From: JAAGZL01 sp964628835
Lineage (GTDB): Bacteria > Pseudomonadota > Gammaproteobacteria > Chromatiales > Chromatiaceae
Direction of reading: 5' to 3'
NCBI GenBank assembly: GCA_964628835.1
Contig: CAZVME010000001.1
Span: forward strand, 62,001 to 126,000
Length of the DNA: 64,000 nt
Position numbers and translations under genes: made by a program. The notes below the pieces were generated by a model. The model saw only the letters and a program-made list of their open reading frames with translations, searched no databases and was not told the DNA's origin. Of this stretch, positions 17,606 through 24,576 are shown in pieces (the first letter of the stretch is position 1; each line of letters starts with the position of its first letter).

Positions 17606-17641
17606 TTGACGGTGCCGTCATTAGCGTTAATAATTAACGGT
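17606..17641 (+). promoter_or_regulatory. candidate promoter and operator of the toxin-antitoxin pair
   Basis: TTGACG (17606-17611), 16 bases, then TAATAAT (17628-17634) resembles a sigma-70 promoter. The -10 region is embedded in the odd palindrome GTTAATAATTAAC (17626-17638). A start site about seven bases after the -10 would fall at the ATG, so the toxin mRNA could be nearly leaderless. The palindrome is a natural place for autoregulation by the antitoxin. Confidence 0.45.
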
Positions 17642-17953
17642 ATGACGGCTGTCACCTTCCCTTTACCGCCACATAAAGCATTACCCTTAATTCAAAATGC
17701 TACGAAAGAGGGAAGGTACCGACTCCCCAAATTTCCTGGGGAAGCCTGGGAGCAGTTAGTCACGAAAAGGCAGGTAATGAATTGCTTGCAGTTGGGTGAA
17801 ATTAGAGAAGACAACGGCATTGATGGATTTGGTAACTATGTATATACCATGTCCAGATTCAGCGCCGGTGTAGCAGTTTGGGTAAAGGTTGTTTTATTTA
17901 AAGAGGAGCATGAGTGGATTGCTCGTGTAATTGAGGTGTGGCATGACGAATAA
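17642..17953 (+). CDS. DUF4258-like toxin of a type II toxin-antitoxin pair
   Basis: A 103-aa basic protein. The pattern VTKRQVMNCLQLGEI ... MSRFSAGVAVWVKV ... WIARVIEVW matches DUF4258-type proteins, which are RelE-superfamily-like putative mRNA-targeting toxins. I chose the ATG at 17642; a TTG 36 bases upstream is part of the promoter. Its 3' end overlaps by 11 bases the start of an HTH protein gene, the toxin-first order seen in HigBA and MqsRA systems. It probably helps keep the element in the cell. Confidence 0.7.
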   Translation: MTAVTFPLPPHKALPLIQNATKEGRYRLPKFPGEAWEQLVTKRQVMNCLQLGEIREDNGIDGFGNYVYTMSRFSAGVAVWVKVVLFKEEHEWIARVIEVWHDE

Positions 17954-18392
17954 ATACCACTATACCGAGTGCGGCCTCGACAATGTATGGCTGTGCAACG
18001 GATTTACTCTTGACGAAGATCAGTATGGAGAATGGGTCAGTATCGACAATGTTGATGGCCTTCATAAGGCCATTGGAATGGCTATTGTTAGTAAACAAGG
18101 TCCATTGAACGGGCAAGAAATACGCTTTTTACGCATAGAAATGGATTTCTCCCAGGGGTTTCTTGCTGACTTGGTGGGTGTTAGTGAGTCCACTTATCGG
18201 AACTGGGAGCATGATCGACCAGCTATTACCGGCCCTGGTGATCGCATTATCAGGCATTTGTACTTAGAGTACAGTAATGAAATAGGTTCTTTACGCAAAC
18301 AATGCGAAGAACTTAGTCAGCTTAACCATGAAATACATAGCATTGAACTTGAATTAGAAGAAACTGATCAAGGTTGGTCTATTGCTGCGTAA
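17943..18392 (+). CDS. HTH antitoxin (XRE/MqsA-HigA-like)
   Basis: A 149-aa protein starting at the ATG preceded by GAGGTG. The N-terminal part (YHYTECGLDNVWLCNGF) has two cysteines and resembles the antitoxin family paired with DUF4258 toxins. The helix-turn-helix (about residues 60-95) reads RIEMDFSQGFLADLVGVSES then TYRNWEHDR, typical XRE. A C-terminal coiled coil follows. It overlaps the toxin gene and should neutralise it and repress the shared promoter. An intrinsic terminator lies 78 bases downstream. Confidence 0.75.
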   Translation: MTNKYHYTECGLDNVWLCNGFTLDEDQYGEWVSIDNVDGLHKAIGMAIVSKQGPLNGQEIRFLRIEMDFSQGFLADLVGVSESTYRNWEHDRPAITGPGDRIIRHLYLEYSNEIGSLRKQCEELSQLNHEIHSIELELEETDQGWSIAA

Positions 18393-18470
18393 GCCAAAAT
18401 ATCAAAACGCCCTGTAATCCCGCTTAAATAGCGAGGTCTTTAACAGGAGTCCGCAAATCGCATCTTTTCC

Positions 18471-18500
18471 AAGCCCTGCCCATTCCGGCGGGGCTTTTTT
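18471..18500 (+). terminator. intrinsic terminator of the toxin-antitoxin operon
   Basis: AAGCCCTGCC (18471-18480) pairs with GGCGGGGCTT (18487-18496) with one G-T wobble; loop CATTCC; six T follow. Confidence 0.88.
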
Positions 18501-18605
18501 ATTGCCCTTTACACTTTTGCATCATGAAATACCCCAACATGAATCACATATTGCGTGGTAAGTAACTTTAAGTGGGCATGCAACATGCTCTTGGTAGAAA
18601 TCACC

Positions 18606-18983
18606 CTACTTCTTACCTTTACCTGGCCTGCTCCTGGTATGCGGCTTAACATAGGTGCCATCTTTTCTGGTATAGCCACGAACGCGCACGTCTGTACCAG
18701 GGCTCCGTCGCGAAGAAGATGAACCATATGACCTACTAGAATAGCTACCACTGTATGTGTTTGGATATGAGCTGCCAGAATTATAAAGATTTGTTTCAGG
18801 GCACTTCTTGTCTTTATAATAATTCTTTGGATGTCCATCTGGGCATAATATTTCTTGACTCCCATCAACACAGGGTTCATCTTGAAATTTCAACTTACCA
18901 TTAACTGTGCATTTATATATTTCACCAAAGCACTCCATGATTGGCATTAATATAAGAATAATAATTAATAGTAGTTTTTTCAT
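18606..18983 (-). CDS. secreted DUF4124-like protein
   Basis: A 125-aa protein starting MKKLLLIIILILMPIMECFG, a signal peptide. The mature N-terminus IYKCTVNGKLKFQDEPC resembles the DUF4124 pattern (YKW.D.NG...Y.D.P). A Ser/Tyr-rich linker follows, and the C-terminus GYTRKDGTYVKPHTRS is a widespread motif of small secreted bacterial proteins. Function unknown. It is the last of a run of leftward genes in this part of the element and is convergent with the toxin-antitoxin operon. Confidence 0.65.
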   Translation of the reverse strand: MKKLLLIIILILMPIMECFGEIYKCTVNGKLKFQDEPCVDGSQEILCPDGHPKNYYKDKKCPETNLYNSGSSYPNTYSGSYSSRSYGSSSSRRSPGTDVRVRGYTRKDGTYVKPHTRSRPGKGKK

Positions 18984-19034
18984 AGCGTCCATTTTGCTAA
19001 CTCAAGATTCCTTATTCATGCATTTATTAAGTAA

Positions 19035-19547
19035 CTAGTTATTAAATTTCTTAAAACATTCAACACCAATAGCCTTCAAAATACTGCACCCTGTAATTCT
19101 GGTATTACCAGATGAATCAGCAGACACCTGAATGCTATAAGCCTGGCCGTTATTGCATGCGACATTCCAATATGCTGCAGCATCCCTATCATATCCCTGC
19201 AAAAATACGCGTATTGCTTTACCACAGGACTCACCACTTTGATATAGTAGCTTTGTAATCACCAACAATCTTTCAGATGAGGACTTTGACTCTAATAATG
19301 TACTTGCTTGATTTTCAGGAACTCGCGAGTTTTGCTTCTTACCTTGATTTGCCATTTTTCTATAGCATTCCAACTCACGCTCAATTGATGATGACTTACA
19401 TGATGCACTAGACATTTTAAGTCCTTTAAAACAAGCAATTCTACTTTGATCATCTGGTTGTGCTTCACAAATTGCTATATCGTATTTATCAAATGCATAA
19501 ACATGGAATGTTAAAAATATACATACAATAAATGAGATACCTTTCAT
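19035..19547 (-). CDS. secreted hypothetical protein
   Basis: A 170-aa protein with a signal peptide (MKGISFIVCIFLTFHVYA). The mature part has several cysteines (CEAQP, CFKGLK, CKSS, CYRKM, CGKA, CSIL) that could form disulfides; no known domain is recognised. I chose the ATG at 19547, which places the signal peptide correctly and overlaps the stop region of the NERD gene; a start 15 bases upstream is possible. It is probably cotranscribed with the NERD gene. Confidence 0.6.
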   Translation of the reverse strand: MKGISFIVCIFLTFHVYAFDKYDIAICEAQPDDQSRIACFKGLKMSSASCKSSSIERELECYRKMANQGKKQNSRVPENQASTLLESKSSSERLLVITKLLYQSGESCGKAIRVFLQGYDRDAAAYWNVACNNGQAYSIQVSADSSGNTRITGCSILKAIGVECFKKFNN

Positions 19548-19551
19548 GATG

Positions 19552-20328
19552 CTAAGTAACATTTACCACACCTCTGCAACTTGGATAGTTAGAGCACCCC
19601 CAAAACTGCTGGCCTTTACGTGATCCTTTCCTGGCCTCCCGCATAACCATTGAACTGCCGCACTTTGGACACGATACAGCACTCTCTTTTTCTTTAACTA
19701 TCTGTTGTACATGGCGCACATGCTCACGATGAGTTTTTAATGTGCGTGGGAATTTACCTGTTTCAATCTTTCGAAGGGTAATTTTGACCTCTCCGGGGGA
19801 TAATACTTTTGTCATTTTTGACTTGATGTACATAATGTAATCAGCGCCGTAAGTCACATTTTCAGGCATTGGAGTTTTGAACGTGCTATCACCAATGAAT
19901 ACAACAACTGAGTGGATTTGCTGTTCTTCCAGGCCTAGTAACTGCTCAAGGGTTTTGACGTGTTTATAATTCTGATGAAGCGGATTCTGGAATTTTTGTG
20001 AATGCTTGTAGATCTTCTGCGTCCACTGCTTCTGATGTGGACTACCAAATATCCATCCTTTCATATTTTTCGTTTCAACAACAAATACACCATACTCAGA
20101 GACGATTATATGATCAATCTGTGTTGTGCCGTCTTCAGTTGGCAGCATGACATTCTTGATAAGGTGATATTGATTTTTATCAAGCAGTAGCTTTACTGCC
20201 ATATTGACAGCAAATTCCCCCATTGTGCCTTTGAACCAAGGAGACTTTATAAGCCCCACCAGTAGCGCCAGAGGCACAAGATACCAAAGTGTCCCTAGTG
20301 CCTGGATTATTATTGGTGAGAAGTCCAT
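19552..20328 (-). CDS. NERD nuclease-like protein with C-terminal zinc finger
   Basis: A 258-aa protein: a membrane helix at about residues 8-28, a NERD domain (about 35-150) and a topoisomerase-type C4 zinc finger at the C-terminus (CPKCGSSMVMRE ... WGCSNYPSC). NERD is a restriction-endonuclease-fold family; here GEFAVN, QIDHIIVSEYGVFVVETKN carry the E, D, E-x-K residues of the PD-(D/E)xK site. It may cut or bind incoming DNA near the inner membrane. Its presence on a mobile element suggests defence or competition cargo, which is inference. Confidence 0.85.
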   Translation of the reverse strand: MDFSPIIIQALGTLWYLVPLALLVGLIKSPWFKGTMGEFAVNMAVKLLLDKNQYHLIKNVMLPTEDGTTQIDHIIVSEYGVFVVETKNMKGWIFGSPHQKQWTQKIYKHSQKFQNPLHQNYKHVKTLEQLLGLEEQQIHSVVVFIGDSTFKTPMPENVTYGADYIMYIKSKMTKVLSPGEVKITLRKIETGKFPRTLKTHREHVRHVQQIVKEKESAVSCPKCGSSMVMREARKGSRKGQQFWGCSNYPSCRGVVNVT

Positions 20329-20352
20329 TCTTTATCTCTTATTAGATTCTAT

Positions 20353-20973
20353 TTAGGTTGCCTTCTTGCGCCTTGCAAGGCTTGCGAGCCCAATTAGGCC
20401 AGAACCAAAGAGCCATGCTGCTGCAGGGATGGGGACTGGGTGCGGTTTATACAACCAATGCCCAATATTGCTTGTGCGGTTTGTAGCGACATAGTGAACC
20501 TCATACCCAAGCACATCCTTCGAGTACGGGTTCGCCCAGTCATATAGATATAAACCAGCTACATAAGGTGAAGATATCTGGTACCGGGTATACCCGGCTA
20601 TGTACTCCAAACCTACATCTAACCTAGTTGGATTAAAGAGCGCGGTGAGCAAATCTCCTTTTCCTGGCACAAACGCTAGCTCTTGGTCATAATTTGGATA
20701 ATCAATCGAATCACTCCTGCCGGTGATAATATTCCACATGGACACTACTTCTTCTGGGCTTGCCCAAACATATCCAGTCAAATCAATGTTTCCACCTAGC
20801 ATACATCCAACTACATCACACTGGCCGGTAGCTGTACCAAATATTGCATCTAAATCATTCCATGCGTAACCAGTGGTTGTTGTGAGTTGTAACCAATTCT
20901 TATCGTTGACAATTACTGCGTTAACTTGGGCGCTTACCAACATGAGAATTATGGTAATCAAACGCTTCATCAT
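20353..20973 (-). CDS. PEP-CTERM-type (VPxPA) exported protein
   Basis: A 206-aa protein with a signal peptide (MMKRLITIILMLVSAQVNA) and a C-terminal sorting motif PVPIPAAAWLFGSGLIGLA followed by RRKK, which matches the VPLPA-CTERM variant of PEP-CTERM. Such proteins are processed by an exosortase and often end up in extracellular matrix. No exosortase gene is visible in the window, so processing would depend on the host. I chose the double ATG at 20970-20973 behind GGGGAAAGG; a longer frame from 21057 would overlap csrA and mask the signal peptide. Confidence 0.85.
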   Translation of the reverse strand: MMKRLITIILMLVSAQVNAVIVNDKNWLQLTTTTGYAWNDLDAIFGTATGQCDVVGCMLGGNIDLTGYVWASPEEVVSMWNIITGRSDSIDYPNYDQELAFVPGKGDLLTALFNPTRLDVGLEYIAGYTRYQISSPYVAGLYLYDWANPYSKDVLGYEVHYVATNRTSNIGHWLYKPHPVPIPAAAWLFGSGLIGLASLARRKKAT

Positions 20974-21014
20974 CCTTTCCCCTATCCATAGTTCCAGCGT
21001 TTTTGCAGTCAAAG

Positions 21015-21248
21015 CTACAAATTCATCTCCGATGGTTGGCTGAGTACCTCTCGCCACATTGCGTTTACATCCTGCCTGGATGCCTCTGCATTGTTGCCCT
21101 GGTGATATAGCTCTTCCCTGAGAATAGTCACATCATCCGGCACCGTGATTCCGGTCTTCACATAATTGCCGTCGACATTTAAGACAGTGACTTCGGTATC
21201 GTCACCAATAAATAGGGACTCTCCGTCTCTCCTGGTAAGTACCAGCAT
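21015..21248 (-). CDS. CsrA/RsmA-family translational regulator
   Basis: A 77-aa CsrA homologue. The N-terminal MLVLTRRDGESLFIGDD is the family hallmark, and L4 and R44 (in ILREELY), key RNA-contact residues, are present. The C-terminal tail is about 15 residues longer than E. coli CsrA (61 aa). CsrA binds GGA motifs in mRNA leaders and blocks or alters translation. On this element it could control element mRNAs or retune host motility and biofilm genes. GGAG eight bases upstream marks the start. The PEP-CTERM gene follows directly downstream. Confidence 0.9.
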   Translation of the reverse strand: MLVLTRRDGESLFIGDDTEVTVLNVDGNYVKTGITVPDDVTILREELYHQGNNAEASRQDVNAMWREVLSQPSEMNL

Positions 21249-21390
21249 CTTCCTTACTCCTTGCTTTATTATTTGAAGTAGTAATGCTAACTCACTCTAA
21301 TGCAAAATGATGCAGGAATTTTCCTATAAAGACTAAACTACAATTGAACTCTACCCTGCTATCTGATTCAGAGTTCACAAATGAGCGTAC

Positions 21391-21678
21391 CTAACTAGTA
21401 AGTTGTGGTAGCTTGGGTATCTTGTTGCGGCGCCTACCCCTTTTTCTGCCAGCAGGCCGAACAATCATCCCAGTAGTGGGCTTTGGCGCTGCAGGATCTA
21501 CTACATTGGCCTTCATCTGCGCAATACGCCATTCATCAAGCAATTGTTTATCATACACCCAGCTTCTACCAGGCTTATACGCTGGGACCTTTCCCTCAGA
21601 CGTTTTACGCTGCAGCGTTGATGGGAGAATACCCAGATATTCCGCTGCTTCTTTTACATTCATATCACCTTCGGGCAT
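21391..21678 (-). CDS. excisionase/MerR-like HTH protein
   Basis: A 95-aa protein. Residues from about 6 onwards (NVKEAAEYLGILPSTLQRKT ... VPAYKPGRSWVYDKQLLDEW) match the HTH_17 excisionase-family domain. The C-terminus is highly basic (RPAGRKRGRRRNK). I prefer the ATG at 21678, preceded by AGGTGG; an ATG 15 bases upstream is an alternative. It may direct integrase towards excision or regulate transcription. Its gene follows an intrinsic terminator, so it has its own promoter. Confidence 0.8.
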   Translation of the reverse strand: MPEGDMNVKEAAEYLGILPSTLQRKTSEGKVPAYKPGRSWVYDKQLLDEWRIAQMKANVVDPAAPKPTTGMIVRPAGRKRGRRRNKIPKLPQLTS

Positions 21679-21700
21679 ATATCCACCTATCATTAAGATA

Positions 21701-21725
21701 ATAAAAACCCCGCCGAAACGGGGCT
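21701..21725 (-). terminator. intrinsic terminator of the C4-controlled operon
   Basis: On the minus strand AGCCCCG and CGGGGT form a stem around TTTCGG and are followed by TTTTTATT. It ends the three-gene operon 21751-22530. Confidence 0.85.
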
Positions 21726-21750
21726 GTGTATTTTTATATTGAATGCCCAG

Positions 21751-21888
21751 CTAATCTACATAGATTATTGCTTGGCACCCTTTCCCCTGAATAATGCCCA
21801 TGGCCTGTTTTGCTCTATCTCTTGAGTAAAACCAGGACGTCTTATGCTCACGGCCATCTTTCAGATAAAGAATACGGTACCTAGTCAT
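21751..21888 (-). CDS. 45-aa small basic protein
   Basis: A short frame with an excellent ribosome binding site (AGGAGGTGGTGTC before ATG), overlapping the end of the 79-aa gene by eight bases. The product begins MTRYRILYLKDGREHKTSWF and contains FYSRDRAKQAMGIIQGKGC. It looks like a small alpha/beta protein that could bind nucleic acid. Function unknown; position places it last in the operon behind the C4 RNA. Confidence 0.65.
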   Translation of the reverse strand: MTRYRILYLKDGREHKTSWFYSRDRAKQAMGIIQGKGCQAIIYVD

Positions 21889-22120
21889 GACACCACCTCC
21901 TATTAGCACTAGTCACAGTAACAACAGAACATCTGTCGATGATACGGCCTTTCTGGACAGAATAATTAGCCAGCTGCAGCGCCTCAGATTCATTATCTGC
22001 CTCGATTAGGTGATGAGTACGGTGAACGGATAGGGTAACCACTTTGAACAGCCTGGCTGGCATGAGTGTAGACAGGAAGGCATTATCAGACTGATGTGGT
22101 GTTGCTTGAGAATATCTCAT
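21881..22120 (-). CDS. 79-aa hypothetical protein
   Basis: A small protein whose start overlaps the stop of the 137-aa gene (ATGA), showing translational coupling. The centre (FKVVTLSVHRTHHLIEADNE ... ALQLANYSVQKG) resembles small accessory proteins of P4-like prophages, but I cannot assign a family. It probably acts with its operon partners early after derepression of the element. Confidence 0.6.
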   Translation of the reverse strand: MRYSQATPHQSDNAFLSTLMPARLFKVVTLSVHRTHHLIEADNESEALQLANYSVQKGRIIDRCSVVTVTSANRRWCHD

Positions 22121-22530
22121 GACTGCACTCCCACCTTTCCATCAATACTGTCAACCTCATCACTGATGTTCCCAACAATATTCTGAGCTACAGCAAGAAG
22201 GTGATTGAGGGTCTTTGCCTCTGTCTCTATCTTGGATTCCTGCGGCTTGGCGTTTAATTCCTTCTCTAGCACCTCTCGCCTTCTTACCTCAGCAATGTGC
22301 AAATCAAGAAGCTCATCAAACAGATTCTTTACAGTACATGCCTCTTGCCAGCACCTATCCGCCAGTGCAAACATGGTTCCTTCAGCTAAACTATCCAGCC
22401 TTTCCCTCTTGTCCTTTGTAGCCTCTGAAAGCAGATCAGTTATCCCTTGTATGGTTGCAATAGACGGAAGATAATCATTCTCAATATCACAATAATTTCT
22501 GGGTTCTGTGGTAGGTCGTGCTTCTTGCAT
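22117..22530 (-). CDS. 137-aa hypothetical protein, first gene of the C4-controlled operon
   Basis: A soluble, mostly helical protein; residues about 85-105 form a short coiled coil (EVRRREVLEKELNAK). It starts right after the C4 RNA region, the position where P1/P4-like phages keep antirepressor, Icd/Ash or derepression genes. No sequence similarity to those is evident by eye. Two further small genes are coupled downstream, and the operon ends at an intrinsic terminator. By position its synthesis should be blocked when the C4 RNA is made. Confidence 0.6.
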   Translation of the reverse strand: MQEARPTTEPRNYCDIENDYLPSIATIQGITDLLSEATKDKRERLDSLAEGTMFALADRCWQEACTVKNLFDELLDLHIAEVRRREVLEKELNAKPQESKIETEAKTLNHLLAVAQNIVGNISDEVDSIDGKVGVQS

Positions 22531-22570
22531 GATGGTGTCCTCTGACTAAGTTTGAGAACCGCCACTATAA

Positions 22571-22580
22571 GGTACCAATC
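22571..22580 (-). promoter_or_regulatory. C4 target sequence, distal copy
   Basis: GGTACCAATC on the plus strand; the transcript reads GAUUGGUACC. Its UUGGUAC is perfectly complementary to GUACCAA in the C4 RNA. It lies between the C4 RNA and the first gene, and is repeated at 22721. Confidence 0.6.
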
Positions 22581-22584
22581 TTAA

Positions 22585-22665
22585 AAGGTGGCGGACTGTA
22601 CAGAGTTGGTACTACCGGTCAGAGATCGGCCTACCCGAAGGTAGCTCCATACAGCCCACCATAAA
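22585..22665 (-). ncRNA. C4 antisense RNA (P1/P4-type immunity RNA)
   Basis: On the minus strand the sequence runs TTATGGTGGGCTGTATGG ... CTACCTTCGGGTAGGCCG ... CCGGTAGTACCAACTC ... ACAGTCCGCCACC. The outer stem GGTGGGCTGTA pairs with TACAGTCCGCCACC, the inner CTACC-TTCG-GGTAG is a perfect hairpin, and the unpaired GTACCAA matches two targets flanking the RNA. This is the architecture of the C4 antisense RNA of phages P1, P7 and P4, which causes premature termination of the antirepressor or derepression operon. It maps just upstream of the three-gene operon it would control. Confidence 0.8.
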
Positions 22666-22673
22666 TCGCAGGC

Positions 22674-22701
22674 ACAAAAAAAGCTCTTCGAGTGAGAGCT
22701 T
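22674..22701 (-). terminator. intrinsic terminator upstream of the C4 RNA
   Basis: Minus strand AAGCTCT and AGAGCTT form a perfect stem around CACTCGA, followed by a T-run. It sits between the first C4 target and the C4 RNA. It could end the preceding operon or be part of the attenuation mechanism. Confidence 0.85.
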
Positions 22702-22720
22702 ATGCTCTCTGACAAAACGG

Positions 22721-22730
22721 GGTACCAATC
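22721..22730 (-). promoter_or_regulatory. C4 target sequence, proximal copy
   Basis: Second copy of GGTACCAATC (plus strand), 150 bp from the first. Two identical targets bracketing the antisense RNA match the a'/b' arrangement of the P1 C4 system. It is followed by a GCCCCAG/CTGGGGC hairpin. Confidence 0.6.
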
Positions 22731-22795
22731 CCGGCCCCAGATTTTGCTGGGGCATTTACAAAATAAGCTAACTGTTATGGCACGTCAAGCTTTAA

Positions 22796-23134
22796 TTATT
22801 TCTTGATACTTTTCTTATGCTCGAAAGCTCTAACACATTCTGGTAAGTCATAGAACAATGCTGCTCGGAAGCCAAATGGCCTGTTCACTATTGGTGCGCC
22901 ATAATCTGAATAATAGCGTATGCAATATGCTTGATCCTTCCCTTTGTCTACACATTCCTTAACATATTTGCGCCTCAGTGGCACCAGCTTTGCCTCCCGC
23001 GCGCCCTCACAAATAGAATCAAGCTTTTCCTGATAAGCACGCATTTCTTTCTCTGCCAAAGGACCGGCAATGACACCATTCATTAAAAGCCATATAGGTA
23101 TCATAAGCATTAAGGACACATATGATTTTTTCAT
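22796..23134 (-). CDS. secreted hypothetical protein
   Basis: A 112-aa protein with a signal peptide (about residues 1-23). The mature part holds four cysteines (SICEG, KECVDKG, YCIRYY, PECVRA) that could make two disulfides. No family is recognised. It begins 43 bp after the 209-aa gene on the same strand and may share its transcript; the terminator before the C4 RNA lies downstream. Confidence 0.6.
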   Translation of the reverse strand: MKKSYVSLMLMIPIWLLMNGVIAGPLAEKEMRAYQEKLDSICEGAREAKLVPLRRKYVKECVDKGKDQAYCIRYYSDYGAPIVNRPFGFRAALFYDLPECVRAFEHKKSIKK

Positions 23135-23177
23135 CTACTTTACCTGTAGGTAGGAGGCTGGATTTCCTGGCTAGACG

Positions 23178-23807
23178 CTAAGACTTACTCATAAGTAGTT
23201 TCTTGCATTCTTTTTCTTCCGCTGTCTTGAACAACAGTATTCTTAACGAATGAAATGTTGGGTAGTTACTAAGCACTTGTAAAGTAAGTATTCTTTCTGC
23301 ACACTTTGCGTGTATAACTGCAGCTTCGAAGCCCTTATGTATTACCCTTGCATCTGCCTTTAATATTTCCGGTTTCCTTTTGGTTTCGTCAGATGAATCA
23401 AATTCAGCAATATCATCAGTAAGCATGTCCAGCTTTGCCTCCACATCTGTGAAGATCACCTGAAATAGTTCTAAATGTGCCGCAAGATGCACATTGACTG
23501 GCATAAGCCTAATACGAGAAGCCTCGAAAAGCGGAGATAACTTTATGCGACGCCTTACAAGTTTATCGCTCAACCAATAGGGTATATTTTCCTTTTCAAT
23601 ATTTTGCTCTACAGCCAATTGCCCCAAAGCCCGACTGGCCGTTCTAACCGTCACTAGGTTACCAACCACAAGCATTGCAGCAGCTAAATCCTCTTGACGA
23701 CGTGCTTTATAGGCAACAAGTAAAGCTACCCATAGAGCAAAAACTCCACCAATCACAGCCCCAGCCAAAGTTTGCCATTTTTCGAGAAAGCAAAACAGTT
23801 CTTCCAT
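23178..23807 (-). CDS. single-span membrane protein, probable cassette gene
   Basis: A 209-aa protein with one membrane helix at about residues 12-33 and a cytoplasmic helical domain, topology similar to small uncharacterised inner-membrane proteins. No motif is recognised. It begins 15 bp after an attC site, so it is likely the fourth cassette gene of the nested array or the first gene after it. The start ATG follows GGTACAATAGACAGT, with no strong ribosome binding site. Confidence 0.6.
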   Translation of the reverse strand: MEELFCFLEKWQTLAGAVIGGVFALWVALLVAYKARRQEDLAAAMLVVGNLVTVRTASRALGQLAVEQNIEKENIPYWLSDKLVRRRIKLSPLFEASRIRLMPVNVHLAAHLELFQVIFTDVEAKLDMLTDDIAEFDSSDETKRKPEILKADARVIHKGFEAAVIHAKCAERILTLQVLSNYPTFHSLRILLFKTAEEKECKKLLMSKS

Positions 23808-23821
23808 ACTGTCTATTGTAC

Positions 23822-23926
23822 CTAACAGTTAAGTATTTACCTGCCGCGCACCGCTCAGTAGATAAATGTCCGTTGGACTATGCTGCCCAGAACAATCATA
23901 TACATTTAGATACTACAACATCGTTA
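23822..23926 (-). other. integron attC site
   Basis: Read on the minus strand it starts TAACGATGTTGTAGTATC and ends TACTTAACTGTTAG. The reverse complement of the right end (TAACAGTTAAGTATTTA) mirrors the left end. Length about 105 bp, like the longer attC sites. Confidence 0.6.
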
Positions 23927-23982
23927 CCTTTCAACTGATAATACAGCTTGCGCCCGTATATTAAGCGAGCGCAAGATACAGT

Positions 23983-24123
23983 TTAATGGCAGTGAACAAC
24001 TCCAGTACTGTTATCCATATGACAGCACTGTCCCGGAGGAGAACTTTTGCGACAACCACCACCATGAGCTAACGCTATACTGCTAGCAAATACTAGTGTC
24101 AACGCAACGATCAATTTCTTCAT
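23983..24123 (-). CDS. 46-aa secreted Cys/His-rich protein (YHYH-like)
   Basis: A small gene below usual length cutoffs: ATG at 24123, TAA at 23983. Signal peptide MKKLIVALTLVFASSIALA, then a mature peptide of about 27 residues containing HGGGCRKSSPPGQCCHMD and ending VVHCH. The Cys/His pattern resembles YHYH-type metal-binding peptides found in secreted bacterial proteins. It lies between two attC sites, so it is a cassette gene. Metal binding (zinc or copper) is likely but inferred. Confidence 0.75.
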   Translation of the reverse strand: MKKLIVALTLVFASSIALAHGGGCRKSSPPGQCCHMDNSTGVVHCH

Positions 24124-24181
24124 GATAATTTTTCCACGCCCTGTGAAGTAACGTCTGCTACGTGCCGGACGTATTGGTCAC

Positions 24182-24271
24182 CTAACATTAGAGTTTTGGA
24201 CAGTCGGCAACAACCTGGCACCCCAACCACGAAGGGGCGACAAGAATGACTTAGTCAGATAATCATTGTTA
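24182..24271 (-). other. integron attC site
   Basis: On the minus strand it runs from TAACAATGATTATCTGAC to AACTCTAATGTTAG. The first TAA is the stop codon of the 72-aa gene. A GCCCCTTCGTGG...GGGGTGCC fold forms the centre. Same orientation as the two neighbouring sites. Confidence 0.65.
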
Positions 24272-24487
24272 GCAATGTGTTATTTCTACTATATATTGCT
24301 CTTCTAGCTCTTTTGCTGCCCAAGTCATAATTGTTATTGCATCTACTCCACCAGTTACAGAATATCCAGATGGCTTTTCTGAGGAAGGTGGGATTGCCTC
24401 CACAGACATTCCTTCTTTATACATTTCATGTTCTTGCATTTTCTCATGCAAAAGTTTTGTGTATTGTTGTTCGTTAACTTTGATCAT
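24269..24487 (-). CDS. 72-aa cassette protein
   Basis: A small acidic soluble protein (MIKVNEQQYTKLLHEKMQEH ...) without a recognised domain. It lies exactly between two attC sites in the same orientation, and its stop codon forms the left end of one of them, so the pair is a complete integron cassette of about 300 bp. Typical cassette genes of this size are of unknown function. Confidence 0.65.
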   Translation of the reverse strand: MIKVNEQQYTKLLHEKMQEHEMYKEGMSVEAIPPSSEKPSGYSVTGGVDAITIMTWAAKELEEQYIVEITHC

Positions 24488-24506
24488 ATAAATCGTCCTA
24501 AATGCA

Positions 24507-24568
24507 CGTAACGTTGCCTTCAGCGGAGCAGGCGCGTTAGCGACTGCATCAGCTGTAAAGCTTTGTTA
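24507..24568 (-). other. integron attC site
   Basis: Minus strand: GCGTAACAAAG at the left, CAACGTTACG at the right, with the inner arms TTACAGCTGATGCAG and CTGCTCCGCTGAAGG complementary to each other apart from bulges. About 62 bp, close to the classical 59-base element. It lies 9 bp after the stop of the HsdR-N-like gene. This is the best formed of the three sites here. Confidence 0.75.
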
Positions 24569-24576
24569 CGCATTCA

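Noticed and set aside
18509..18880. 123-codon leftward open frame
   Set aside because: Shares most of its length with the DUF4124-like gene in another frame; the latter has a signal peptide and recognised motifs.
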